Below are positions 32,197-41,134 of a DNA stretch of 64,000 nucleotides, piece after piece. The notes under the pieces were generated by a model. That model was not told where the DNA came from, ran no database searches, and saw nothing but the letters and a program-made list of their open reading frames with translations. Source of the DNA: Rhodospirillaceae bacterium. Its GTDB lineage: Bacteria; Pseudomonadota; Alphaproteobacteria; Thalassobaculales; Thalassobaculaceae. The position numbers and the translations under genes are program-made. The DNA is taken from NCBI GenBank assembly GCA_018401495.1, contig JAGYJX010000006.1, forward strand, positions 310,001 to 374,000, in the 5' to 3' direction. Each line of letters opens with the position of its first letter. Position 1 is the stretch's first letter.

Positions 32197-32346
32197 CCCC
32201 TCTCTCTTTTTCGTCACCCCGGAAGCCGTGGCGAAGCCGAGACTATCCGGGGCCTATGGCGCGATGGTCGCCGATGGTCCGCCGACGGAGCGGCGGGTAG
32301 GTCCCGGCTCGCGCTGCGCTTGGCCGGGATGACGACGAGAGAGGGG
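32197..32346. repeat. Palindromic intergenic repeat, copy 1
   Basis: A 150-bp element with imperfect terminal inverted repeats: CCCCTCTCTC then TCGTCACCCCGG on the left, CCGGGATGACGACGAGAGAG and GGG on the right. Internally it shares with copy 2 the blocks GGAAGCCGTGGCGAA, CTATCCGGGGCC and CCGACGGAGCGGCGGGT. The latter block, with its partner CCGCCGATGG region, can fold into an inner hairpin. Shape fits a MITE or REP-type mobile repeat, of a kind common between genes in alphaproteobacteria. It contains no gene. Confidence 0.75.
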
Positions 32347-32394
32347 AGGCGTTCGCTCAATCAGATCAGTGATCGCGCCCTATCTCTTCGCCGT

Positions 32395-32547
32395 CCCTCT
32401 CCCGTTTGTCGTCACCCCGGAAGCCGTGGCGAAACCGCGACTATCCGGGGCCCATGTCGTGACGGTGGCCCGCCGATGGTCAACCGACGGAGCGGCGGGT
32501 GGCACCCCGCTCGCGCCGCGCATGGCCGGGATGATGACAAGAGAGGG
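32395..32547. repeat. Palindromic intergenic repeat, copy 2
   Basis: A 153-bp second copy in the same orientation, 48 bases after copy 1. Its ends read CCCTCTC then GTCGTCACCCCGG, and CCGGGATGATGACAAGAGAG followed by GG. It is clearly related to copy 1 but diverged in the middle. The remaining bases of the gap to the transglutaminase gene (to 32697) hold only that gene's GGAG ribosome site. Confidence 0.75.
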
Positions 32548-32697
32548 CGGCGGGCTGACCCGACCGCGCGCCGGGGGGGCTCCGACGTATTCGGTCGTAA
32601 ACCGCGCTCGGCGTAGCCATGTCTGGTCAGGTCCATGCGTCACCATCGAACGCCGGCCCTTGTCGCGACCGGCCGAGCCGGGCGCAGGAGATCCATC

Positions 32698-33549
32698 ATG
32701 CGGCTCAGCGTCGGCTACGAACTCATCTACGACCTTCCGCAGCCGACACCCATGATGTTGATGCTGAACATCCACTTCTCGCGGGCCGCCGATATCGTCG
32801 ACGCCGACCACCTGACGGTCGATCCGGCGGTTCCGGTGGCGACCTACCGGGACACGTTCGGCAACTGGTGCAGCCGGCTGGTGGCGCCGGCCGGGCGGAT
32901 GCGGATCCACACCAGCGCCATCCTCGACGACAGCGGCGAACCCAACCGGGTCGACCTGTCGGATCCGCAGCACCCGGTCGAGGAACTCCCCGATGAATGC
33001 CTGATGTTCCTGTTGGGCAGCCGGTACTGCGAAACCGATCGCCTGTCGGACACGGCGTGGTCGCTGTTCGGCAACGGCCCGGTGGGCGCGGCGCGGGTGC
33101 AGGCGATCTGCGACTATGTCCACAACCACATCGTCTTCAACTACGACAACGCCCGCTCAACCCGGACCGCCTGGGATGCCCTCAACGAGGGCCAGGGCGT
33201 GTGCCGCGACTACGCCCACCTGGCGATCGCGCTGTGCCGCTGCATGAACATCCCGGCGCGCTACTGCACCGGCTATCTTGGCGACATGGGCACAGCGCCG
33301 CCGCATGGCGTTCCGGATTTCGCGGCCTGGTTCGAGGCCTATGTCGGCGGGCGCTGGCAGGTGTTCGACCCGCGCAACAACGTCCCGCGGATCGGACGGG
33401 TGCTGATCGCGCGCGGCCGCGACGCGGCCGACGTGGCGATCAGCAACACCTTCGGCCCCAACACCCTGGCGCGGTTCACGGTGTGGACTGACGAGATCGC
33501 GGACGCCGCCGCCGCCCCGCCACGGACGGCTTCCGGCCGACCGACGTGA
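32698..33549 (+). CDS. Transglutaminase-like domain protein 1
   Basis: 283 residues. An N-terminal beta-rich region (GYELIYDLPQPTPMMLMLNI) precedes the transglutaminase-like core with NEGQGVCRDYAHLAIALCR (catalytic Cys), PARYCTGYLGD, a His in FAAWFEAYVGGRWQVFDP and the following Asp, giving the Cys-His-Asp triad typical of the fold, although the His lies in HGVPDFAAWFEA rather than the usual HAW. Members are cytosolic peptidases or amidases of mostly unknown substrate. GGAG precedes ATG 32698. The stop overlaps the GTG of the second transglutaminase gene. Confidence 0.85.
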   Translation: MRLSVGYELIYDLPQPTPMMLMLNIHFSRAADIVDADHLTVDPAVPVATYRDTFGNWCSRLVAPAGRMRIHTSAILDDSGEPNRVDLSDPQHPVEELPDECLMFLLGSRYCETDRLSDTAWSLFGNGPVGAARVQAICDYVHNHIVFNYDNARSTRTAWDALNEGQGVCRDYAHLAIALCRCMNIPARYCTGYLGDMGTAPPHGVPDFAAWFEAYVGGRWQVFDPRNNVPRIGRVLIARGRDAADVAISNTFGPNTLARFTVWTDEIADAAAAPPRTASGRPT

Positions 33550-34457
33550 ACGACGGCGGCCTTCCGCCGGAGCCGGCCGGAAGCCTCCTGACCGTGCGGC
33601 ACGTCACCGTCTACCGCTACCGCGAGCCGGTCCGGCTCGGCGAACACCGCATGATGTTCCGCCCGCGCGAGAGCCACGACCTTCGCCTGCTGGAGTCGCG
33701 CCTGGATATCCTGCCGCGCCCCGCGGCGCTGCGCTGGCTGCACGATGTGTTCGACAACTCGGTGGCGATCGCGTCGTTCACGGAGCCGACCGACCGAACT
33801 GCGTTTCGACAGCACCGTCACCCTTGAGCACCACGTGACGGCGCTGCCGGACTACGCGCTGGAGGCCGAGGCCCGGGCCTACCCTTTCGCGTACCCTGAG
33901 GAGGACCGTCCAGACTTGGCCGGCGGGTTGGTCCGGCGCTATCCGGATCCCGAGGTCGATCGCTGGGCGGCGCGGTTTCCGGGCGAGTTCGGCTCGGCCG
34001 GGACGCTCGGGCTGCTGCACGCGATGACCCGACGGTGCGGCGGGAATTCGACTACGAGCGGCGATCGGAGAAGGGCGTCCAGACGCCGGCGGAGACGCTG
34101 CGCCGGGGCCGGGGCAGCTGCCGCGACTTCGCCTTGCTGATGATGGAGGCGGTCCGGTCGCTCGGTCTCGCGGCGCGCTTCGTCAGCGGCTACATCTTCA
34201 TGCCCGAGGCCGGGCCGGCGTTGAACGGCGGCGGGTCGACCCACGCCTGGCTGCAGGTCTACCTGCCGGGCGCCGGCTGGGTGGATTTCGACCCGACCAA
34301 CGAGATCGTCGGCAACCGCAACCTCATTCGCGTCGCGATGGCCTGGGATCCCCGACAGGTGCTGCCGCTGTGGGGCACCTATTTCGGCCCGCTCGGCGCG
34401 TCGCTGGGCATGACGGTCGAGGTCGCCGTGTCCGAGGAACCGCCGCTCGTTCGATGA
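33546..34457 (+). CDS. Transglutaminase-like domain protein 2 (frameshifted)
   Basis: About 303 residues with two apparent frameshifts (near 33795 and near 34030). The N-terminal domain starts LLTVRHVTVYRYREPVRLGEHRMMFRPRE in the family manner; the core reads GVQTPAETLRRGRGSCRDFA (catalytic Cys), ARFVSGYIFMPE, STHAWLQVYLPGAGWVDFDP (catalytic His and Asp). It starts at GTG 33546, overlapping the stop of transglutaminase-like gene 1 (GTGA), so the two are one operon. Such paired genes are common in alphaproteobacteria. The final codons (EPPLVR and stop) are part of a 3'-end repeat described separately. Confidence 0.85.
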
Positions 34458-34603
34458 GGTCCGGGGATTCGGCGCTCGTGACCGGCGCCCCCACCCGCTC
34501 GTTCGATGAGGTCAGGATCAGAAAGCGGCCTCGTACGATCGAGGCCGAACCGCCGCTCGTTCGATGAGGTCAGGGGATCGGCGGGCTCGTGCGACCGGCG
34601 CCC
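34437..34603. repeat. Direct repeats copying the transglutaminase 3' end
   Basis: The 19-base core CCGCTCGTTCGATGAGGTC occurs three times, at 34443-34461, 34495-34513 and 34553-34571. The first covers the last codons and stop of the transglutaminase gene. The first and third copies share about 55 bases (34437-34490 and 34547-34603), starting GAACCGCCG and ending CCGGCGCCC. Between copies 2 and 3 a small hairpin GGCCTCG-TACGAT-CGAGGCC (34527-34546) is present. The arrangement suggests local duplication of the gene's tail. Confidence 0.8.
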
Positions 34604-35146
34604 TCAATCCACCCCGCCGGTCTCGCCGTCATCCGGGCCGGCCAGCGCCCCCGCGCGCGCTCCCAGGCGGTCGAGCAGGCGGTCGAGCTGGACGCGCTCG
34701 TCCTCGCTGAAGCCGTCGAGGAGGAACGCCTCGCGCGACCGGGCGAGCGGCACGATCTCGCGGTAGACGCTCGCCCCCCGGGCGGTCATGGCGACGCTGG
34801 CGCGCCGCCGGTCGGCCGGGTCGACGCGGCGGCTGACCAGCCGGGAGGCGGTCAGGCGCTGAATGGCGCGGCTGACCTGCACCTTGTCCATGGCGGTTCG
34901 GGCGCGGATCTCCGCCGAGGTCGCCGGCCCGTGGTCGCCGAGGATCGCCAGCACCCGCCACTCGGGGATGGTGATCCCGAAGCGGTCGGCGTACAGCCGC
35001 GCGATCGCCCGCGACACGGTGTTGGCGAGCACGCTGAGGCGGTAGGGCAGAAAGCGGTCGAGCGCCAGGCCGTCGCGGTCTGTCGGGTCGGCATCGGAAC
35101 GCTCCGGCCCCGCGGGCGTTTCCAGACGGCTTGCGAATGGTTTCAA
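34604..35146 (-). CDS. MarR-family transcriptional regulator
   Basis: 180 residues. The winged helix is plain: PEWRVLAILGDHGPATSAEI, KVQVSRAIQRLTASRLVSRR and the wing DPADRRRASVAMTARG, with helical dimerisation segments at both ends. It is divergent from hppD across about 107 bases that contain two inverted repeats matching MarR-type operators, so control of the tyrosine/homogentisate genes is likely. The start is a TTG at 35146 lying inside the first palindrome; GGAG is about 10 bases upstream. No in-frame ATG is available near the N-terminus. Confidence 0.88.
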   Translation of the reverse strand: MKPFASRLETPAGPERSDADPTDRDGLALDRFLPYRLSVLANTVSRAIARLYADRFGITIPEWRVLAILGDHGPATSAEIRARTAMDKVQVSRAIQRLTASRLVSRRVDPADRRRASVAMTARGASVYREIVPLARSREAFLLDGFSEDERVQLDRLLDRLGARAGALAGPDDGETGGVD

Positions 35147-35182
35147 GTGAAACTATTCTCCGGTTTCGTTGCAGATGAAACT
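35140..35182. promoter_or_regulatory. Tandem MarR-type operator between marR and hppD
   Basis: Two related inverted repeats: GTTTCA-AG-TGAAAC at 35140-35153 and GTTTC-9 bases-GAAAC at 35163-35181. The first overlaps the TTG start of the MarR gene, and both lie in the shared divergent promoter region of hppD. Short palindromes with a 2-base centre are typical MarR sites. Binding by the adjacent regulator, with release by a tyrosine-pathway metabolite, is inferred. Confidence 0.55.
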
Positions 35183-35253
35183 AACACGCCGCCGGCTGCC
35201 GCGCGAGGATCGCGCCCGCGGGCCGCGGCGTCGGCAACACAAGGAGGCACGCG

Positions 35254-36345
35254 ATGGCCGAGGCCACCCGCCCGCCGGTGCCCGAGGGCACGGCCGAGAA
35301 CCCGATGGCGACCGACGGCTTCGAATTCGTCGAGTACACCGCCCCCGACATCGCCGATCTCGACCGGCTGTTCACCGCCATGGGCTTCCGCCCGGTCGCC
35401 CGGCACCGCTCGAAGAACGTGACCCTGTACCGCCAGGGCGGCGTCAACTTCATCGTCAACGGCGAGCCCGACAGCTTCGCCCAGGCCTTCGCCCGGGTGC
35501 ACGGTCCGTCCTGCTGCGCGATCGCCTTCCGGGTGAAGAACGCGGCCGCCGCCTTCGAGCGCGCGGTGGCGCTGGGCGCCAGGCCGTTCCAGGGCAAGGT
35601 CGGGCCGATGGAACTCAACATCCCGGCGATCCACGGCATCGGCGACAGCCTGATCTACCTGGTCGACCGCTACGGCGACCGCACGATCTACGACGTCGAC
35701 TTCGTGCCGGTGGCAGGCGAGGCGCAGGATCCGGAGGGGGTCGGCCTCACCTACATCGACCACCTGACCCACAACGTCCACCGCGGGCGCATGGCGACGT
35801 GGGCGGAATTCTACGAGCGGCTCTTCAACTTCAAGGAGATCCGCTACTTCGACATCGAGGGCAAGCTGACCGGGCTGAAGTCCAAGGCGATGACCAGCCC
35901 CTGCGGCAAGATCCGCATCCCGATCAACGAATCCTCCGACGACAAGAGCCAGATCCAGGAATACCTCGACCAGTACAAGGGCGAGGGCATCCAGCACATC
36001 GCGCTGGGCAGCAACGACATCGCGGCGTCGGTCGACGGGCTGCGCGGGCTCGGCATGGGCTTCATGGACGCCCCGCCGGCGACCTATTACGAGATGCTGG
36101 ACGAGCGCCTGCCGGGCCACGGCGAGGACGTGGCGGCCCTGCAGGAGCGCGGCATCCTGATGGACGGGGCGCCGACCGAGGATGGCGGGCGGCTGCTGCA
36201 GATCTTCACCAAGACGGTGATCGGGCCGATCTTCTTCGAGCTCATCCAGCGCAAGGGCGACGAGGGCTTCGGCGAGGGCAATTTCCGGGCGCTGTTCGAA
36301 TCGATCGAGCGCGACCAGGTCAAGCGGGGAGTGCTGAAGGAATGA
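35254..36345 (+). CDS. hppD: 4-hydroxyphenylpyruvate dioxygenase
   Basis: 363 residues, full length. It converts 4-hydroxyphenylpyruvate to homogentisate. The iron ligands lie in IDHLTHNVHRG (His), GEGIQHIALGSNDI (His) and GPIFFELIQRKGDEGFGEGN (Glu); other family blocks are FRVKNAAAAFERA and RLLQIFTKTVIG. AAGGAGG precedes ATG 35254, a very strong ribosome site. The stop overlaps the hmgA start (ATGA). First gene of the tyrosine-degradation operon, probably under the MarR regulator upstream. Confidence 0.97.
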   Translation: MAEATRPPVPEGTAENPMATDGFEFVEYTAPDIADLDRLFTAMGFRPVARHRSKNVTLYRQGGVNFIVNGEPDSFAQAFARVHGPSCCAIAFRVKNAAAAFERAVALGARPFQGKVGPMELNIPAIHGIGDSLIYLVDRYGDRTIYDVDFVPVAGEAQDPEGVGLTYIDHLTHNVHRGRMATWAEFYERLFNFKEIRYFDIEGKLTGLKSKAMTSPCGKIRIPINESSDDKSQIQEYLDQYKGEGIQHIALGSNDIAASVDGLRGLGMGFMDAPPATYYEMLDERLPGHGEDVAALQERGILMDGAPTEDGGRLLQIFTKTVIGPIFFELIQRKGDEGFGEGNFRALFESIERDQVKRGVLKE

Positions 36346-37495
36346 GGGACTACATCCGCCTCTCGAAGGTCGAGGGCACCGCGTCGCGCCAGGCGCACAC
36401 CGACCTGCCGGAGGGCACCTACGAGCGCGAGATGTCCAAGGAGGGCTTCTTCGGGCCGGCCGCGCACCTCTACCACCAGCGCCCGCCGACCGGCTGGATC
36501 GACTGGGAGGGGCCGCTGCGGCCCCGCGCCTTCGACCTGAACCGGTTGAACTATCGCCCGAACTCGCCGTTCGAGGCGGCGTCGGTGCTGCACAACGCCC
36601 ACGTCAAGCTGCGGTTCTGGCGGGCGTCCGGCAAGATGGAGCGTCTGGCCCGCAACGGCGACGGCGACGAGTTGCTGTTCGTGCACGACGGCGCCGGTCA
36701 GCTGTTCTGCGATTTCGGCCGCCTGGATCTGCGCGCCGGCGACTACGTGATGCTGCCGCGCGGCACCATGTGGCGCACCGAGTTCGACGGCGACGCCGAC
36801 CTGCTGATGATCGAGGCGACCAACGACAGCTACCACCTGCCGGACAAGGGGCTGGTCGGCCACCACGCGATCTTCGACCCCGCCATGCTCGACAGCCCGG
36901 TCATGGACGACGGCCTTCCGGGCCCAGCAGACCCCGGTCGGGAAAGAGGAGGTCTGGCGCGTCGACATCAAGCGCCGCGACGTCCTGTCGACGGTGACCT
37001 ACCCCTACAACCCGCTCGACGCCGTCGGCTGGAAGGGCGACCTGACGCCGGTGAAGATCAACGTCGAGCACTTCCGCCCGCTGATGAGCCACCGCTACCA
37101 CCTGCCGCCGTCGGCCCACACCACCTTCGTCGCCGAAGCGGTTCGTCGTCTGCACCTTCTGCCCGCGGCCGATGGAGATGGATCCGGCGGCGCTGAAGGT
37201 GCCGTTCTTCCACAACAACGACGATTTCGACGAGGTGCTGTTCTACCACCGCGGCGATTTCTTCAGCCGCGACAACATCGAGCGCGGGATGATCACCTTC
37301 CACCCCTGCGGTTTCACCCACGGTCCGCACCCGAAGGCACTCGCCGGGATGTTCAAGCCGCGCAAGACCGAGACCGACGAGTACGCCGTGATGCTCGACA
37401 CCCGCGACGCGCTCGAGGTCGGCCCGCTGCCGGAAGGGGTGGAGAACCACGCCTACGTGAACTCGTGGATGCCGAAGAAGGAAGCCGCCGAATGA
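36342..37495 (+). CDS. hmgA: Homogentisate 1,2-dioxygenase (frameshifted)
   Basis: About 384 residues with two apparent frameshifts (near 36910 and near 37135-37160). It cleaves the ring of homogentisate to maleylacetoacetate. Family segments are NRLNYRPNSPFEAASVLHN, GDELLFVHDGAGQLFCDFG and DYVMLPRGTMWR; in the last frame comes the metal site FHPCGFTHGPHPKALAGM. It is shorter than the roughly 440-residue Pseudomonas and human type. Coupled to hppD and, by another ATGA overlap, to fahA. The function is clear from both sequence and position. Confidence 0.92.
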
Positions 37496-38469
37496 GGCTG
37501 GGATCGCTGAAGAAGGGCGGACGCGACGGCACCCTGGTCGTCGTCTCTTCCGACCTGAGCCGCGCCGTCGCCGCCGAAGGCGTGGCGCGCACCCTGCAGG
37601 CGGCGCTCGACGACTGGCCGGCCGTCGAGCCGAAGCTGCGCGACCTGGCCGGACGACTGGAGAACGGGGCGGCCGACGCCTTCGTCCTCGACCCCGCGGC
37701 GCTGGCGTCGCCGCTGCCCCGGGCCTATCAGTGGCTCGACGGCTCGGCCTACGTGAATCACGTCGAACTGGTCCGCAAGGCGCGCGGCGTGGAGCTGCCG
37801 GCCAGCTTCTGGACCGACCCGCTGATGTACCAGGGCGGCTCCGACCGGTTCCTGGCGCCCACCGAGGCCATCCTCGCCAAGGACGAGGCCTGGGGCATCG
37901 ACTTCGAGGCCGAGATCGCGGTGGTCACCGACGACGTGCCGATGGGCGTCGCCGCGGCCGACGCCGGCCGGCACATCAAGCTGGTCATGCTGGTCAACGA
38001 CGTCTCGCTGCGCGGCCTGATCCCGGCCGAGTTGGCCAAGGGCTTCGGCTTCGTGCACGGCAAGCCGCCGACCGCCTTCGGCCCGGTCGCGGTGACGCCC
38101 GACGCGCTCGGCGACGCCTGGGACGGCGGCAAGCTGAAGCTGCCGGTGCTGTGCACGCTGAACGGCGCGCGGGTCGGCTGGACCGAGGCCGGGGTCGACA
38201 TGACCTTCGATTTTCCGACCCTGATCGCCCACGCCGCCAAGACCCGCCCGCTCGGCGCCGGCACCATCATCGGCTCCGGTACCGTCTCGAACTCCGACCA
38301 GAAGCACGGCTACTCCTGCATCGCCGAGATCCGGATGATCGAGACCATCGCCGCCGGCAAGCCCGCGACCCCGTTCATGAGCTTCGGCGACCGCATCCGC
38401 ATCGAGGTGCTGGACCAGGCGGGCGCGAGCGTCTTCGGGGCGATCGAGCAGGTGGTGGAGCGCGGCTGA
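37492..38469 (+). CDS. fahA: Fumarylacetoacetase
   Basis: 325 residues, the short bacterial FAH form. It hydrolyses fumarylacetoacetate to fumarate and acetoacetate. Metal and active-site blocks: SFWTDPLMYQGGSDRF, GIDFEAEIAVVTDDVP, KLVMLVNDVSLRGLIP, GKPPTAFGPVAVTPD and the C-terminal GAGTIIGSGTVSNSD. The last 37 codons are duplicated almost exactly 2.92 kb downstream (41280-41391). Start ATG 37492 overlaps the hmgA stop. The next pathway gene, maiA, is displaced by 5.1 kb. Confidence 0.95.
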   Translation: MRLGSLKKGGRDGTLVVVSSDLSRAVAAEGVARTLQAALDDWPAVEPKLRDLAGRLENGAADAFVLDPAALASPLPRAYQWLDGSAYVNHVELVRKARGVELPASFWTDPLMYQGGSDRFLAPTEAILAKDEAWGIDFEAEIAVVTDDVPMGVAAADAGRHIKLVMLVNDVSLRGLIPAELAKGFGFVHGKPPTAFGPVAVTPDALGDAWDGGKLKLPVLCTLNGARVGWTEAGVDMTFDFPTLIAHAAKTRPLGAGTIIGSGTVSNSDQKHGYSCIAEIRMIETIAAGKPATPFMSFGDRIRIEVLDQAGASVFGAIEQVVERG

Positions 38470-38523
38470 CGGCGGCGCGTGGTCCGGCTGGACGCGGCGG
38501 CGTCTCACCGATAGCGTTCCGCC

Positions 38524-39036
38524 ATGTTGATCTCCGATTCCTACCGTCGCGAGCAGGCGGAACTGCACGGCGCGCATAACGACTACGGCTCCGCGTCAGT
38601 CGCGCTGGCCCCGATCGTCGAACGCATCGTCAGGGTGACGCGGCCGCGTTCGGTCCTCGACTATGGCGCCGGCAAGCAGCGGCTGATCCGGGCACTGCCG
38701 GGGCTGCCGGGATACCGGGCGTACGATCCCGCCCTTCCCGAGATCGCGGCGGAGCCGGAGCCGGCCGATCTGGTGGTTTGCCTCGACGTCCTCGAGCACA
38801 TCGAACCCGGGCTGCTGCCGACCGTGCTCGACCACATCGCCCGGCTGGCGAGGCCGCACCTGCTGGCGAGTGTCTCGACCCGCCCGGCCCGGCGGATGCT
38901 CTCGGACGGCCGGAACGCTCATTTGATCCAGCAACCTCCGGAGTGGTGGCTGCCGCAGATCTGGTCGCGGCTGGAACTGACCAGTTTCAGTCTGCTCGAC
39001 GGTGGGCGCTTCTGGATCGCCGCGCGCCGCCGCTGA
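38524..39036 (+). CDS. Small SAM-methyltransferase-like protein
   Basis: 170 residues. Motif I-like SVLDYGAGKQRLIRALP, a motif II-like acidic end YRAYDPALPEI, and the post-motif ADLVVCLDVLEHIEPGLLP indicate a class I Rossmann methyltransferase fold, but it is short (usually 200-250 residues) and lacks the C-terminal strands. It could be a minimal methyltransferase or a methyltransferase-like partner of the neighbouring carbamoyltransferase. The gap after it to the carbamoyltransferase gene is 105 bases. First gene of the cassette bracketed by the two fahA 3'-end copies. Confidence 0.65.
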   Translation: MLISDSYRREQAELHGAHNDYGSASVALAPIVERIVRVTRPRSVLDYGAGKQRLIRALPGLPGYRAYDPALPEIAAEPEPADLVVCLDVLEHIEPGLLPTVLDHIARLARPHLLASVSTRPARRMLSDGRNAHLIQQPPEWWLPQIWSRLELTSFSLLDGGRFWIAARRR

Positions 39037-39141
39037 CCTTCGCCGCGGTGCCGTTTTCCGTCGCTTGAGTGTTCGGCCCGGGGTATTGAGGTGGTCGCCT
39101 TCGGGGGTGTATCACCTTCAACAGTCCGGAAGCCCGACCCG

Positions 39142-41134
39142 ATGCTTTGTCTCGGTCTCTGCGTTGCCCACGACGCCGGCATCGCCGTGGTCGAGGACGG
39201 CCATGTGCGCGGGCTGGTGCAGCGCGAGCGGCTGGCGCGACGCAAGCGCTGCGCGCTGATCACCGCGGACTTCATGGCCGAGACCCTGCCCTTGTTCGGG
39301 CTTTCCTGGGCCGACATCGACGTGGTGGCGATCTCGACCTCGCAGTCCTGGCCATACATGTTCCTGGACCCGGACCGGTTCAGGTTCGAGTACGACCTGG
39401 ACGCCGCGGACCGTTTCCCGGTGGGCGCCAAGGTTCGGGACGCGATGGCGAAGGGCATGCGGCAGCCCGCGGCGGCGGAGCGAGCTGCTGCGCATGCGCA
39501 GCGCATCAGGAATGGGATGTTCGGCGAGTACCTGGCCGACGACCTGACGTCGCTGGACCTCGATCGCGGCACCCTGTGGTGCTATGAGTGGCCGTACCAG
39601 TTCGAGTGGTGGCGAAAGCCGCACGACGGCGGGTCGCTCGGCGAGTGGTGCGCCCGGATCCCCCGGCTGAAGCAGGTCCACCAGGGCTACATGCCGGTGC
39701 GGGTGACACTTGACGGGGTCGCCAAGCCGGGCCTGCTGGTGCCGCACCACCTGGCGCACGCCGCCTACGCCTTCTACCAGTCCGATGCCGACGAGGCCGC
39801 CGTCTACACCATCGACAACGGCGACGGTAGCCGACCCGATATCGGCTACTACGGCGGCATTTACGCCTACGGCCAGGGCACGAGGATCGTTCCGATCGGC
39901 CCCAACTTCAGCGTCCAGGGGCACCTCTACCAGCGCGCCGGCGAGTTCCTGGAACTGGGTCACGGCGCCGCCGCCGGCAAGCTGATGGGATTGGCGCCCT
40001 ACGGCCAGCCGCGGTTCGCGGACCGGGCGATGATCGGCAACGCCTTCACGGTCTTCGGCGAGGATTTCGCCTTCGGGGACAAGGCGGACCGCAACACCGT
40101 GCTCGCGGCCCTGCACGATCGAGCCCACAGCCTGTGGCCGTCGCTCTACTCCGATCCGCTGGCGCTTCTGGATGGTGTCGGCCCGGACGCGCTCGGCAGC
40201 GAAAACCTGCGTCGTCTCTCGGTCGACATGGCGGCCACGGCGCAATGGATCTTCGAGCAGAATTCCCTGCAGGCGACCCGTGACTTGGCGCTGGGGCTGC
40301 GAGGGTCCGGGATCGCGACGCCGACCCTGTGCCTCGGCGGCGGCGGGGCGCTGAACTGCCCGGCCAACACGCTGATCCACGACCAGGGACCGTTCCGCGA
40401 GGTGCTGATCCCGCCGGCCTGCGACGATTCCGGGCTGCCGATCGGGGCGGCGCAGGCGGTGATGCACGACATCTTCGGCGTTGCCGCGCGAGCCGCAGGG
40501 GGCGAACGGGGCGGCGTCGGCCTACCGCGGTCTCGGTTATGCCCGCGCCGATCTCGACCGGGCGCTCGCGGCCCACGGCGACGCGCTGGCGGTCGACGAC
40601 CGGCTGGACGCTGCCGCTGACGCCGGCCGGGCGGTGGCCGACGGGGCCATCGTCGGCTGGTTCGAAGGCCGCAGCGAGATCGGGCCGCGCGCCCTCGGCC
40701 ACCGTTCGCTGCTGGCCGACCCGCGGCCGGCGTCGAACTGGCGGCGGGTCAACGACCTGAAGCGCCGCGAGGCGTGGCGGCCGTTCGCGCCGGCGGTGCT
40801 GGCGGAGCGCGCCGGCGACTGGTTCCAGGGCGGCCCCGCAACCTCGCCGCACATGCTGTTCACCGCCCAGGTCAAGGGCGACCGGCTGCCGGCGATCACC
40901 CACGTCGACGGCTCGGCGCGGGTGCAGACGGTGTCCCACGACACCGGACAGTTCCGCCGGGTGATCGAGGCGTTCGACGCGGCGACCGGCGTGCCCGTGG
41001 TGATGAACACCTCGTTCAACGGTCCGGGCGAACCGATCGTCGAGACCCCCGCCGACGCCCTGCGCTTCCTCGCCACCACCGAGGTCGACGCGGTGTACGT
41101 CGACGGCGTCAAGGTCACCCGCCGGGGCGGGTGA
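39142..41134 (+). CDS. NodU/CmcH-family carbamoyltransferase (frameshifted)
   Basis: About 664 residues with one apparent frameshift near 40490-40510. The N-terminal Kae1-like domain has LGLCVAHDAGIAVVEDG, the metal-binding HHLAHAAYAFYQS, VYTIDNGDGSRPDIGYYGG, LGHGAAAGKLMGLAPYG and CLGGGGALNCPANT. The C-terminal domain carries GPRALGHRSLLADPR, HVDGSARVQTVS and NTSFNGPGEPIVETP. Family members transfer carbamoyl from carbamoyl phosphate to sugars, antibiotics or Nod factors; the acceptor is unknown here. ATG 39142 is chosen because the family starts right before the HDAG block; a GTG at 39091 is upstream. It interrupts the homogentisate gene order. Confidence 0.88.

Noticed and set aside
32114..32697. 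Insertion sequence or CRISPR array in the kynU downstream gap
   Set aside because: There are only two 150-bp palindromic copies, no transposase and no short repeat/spacer pattern.
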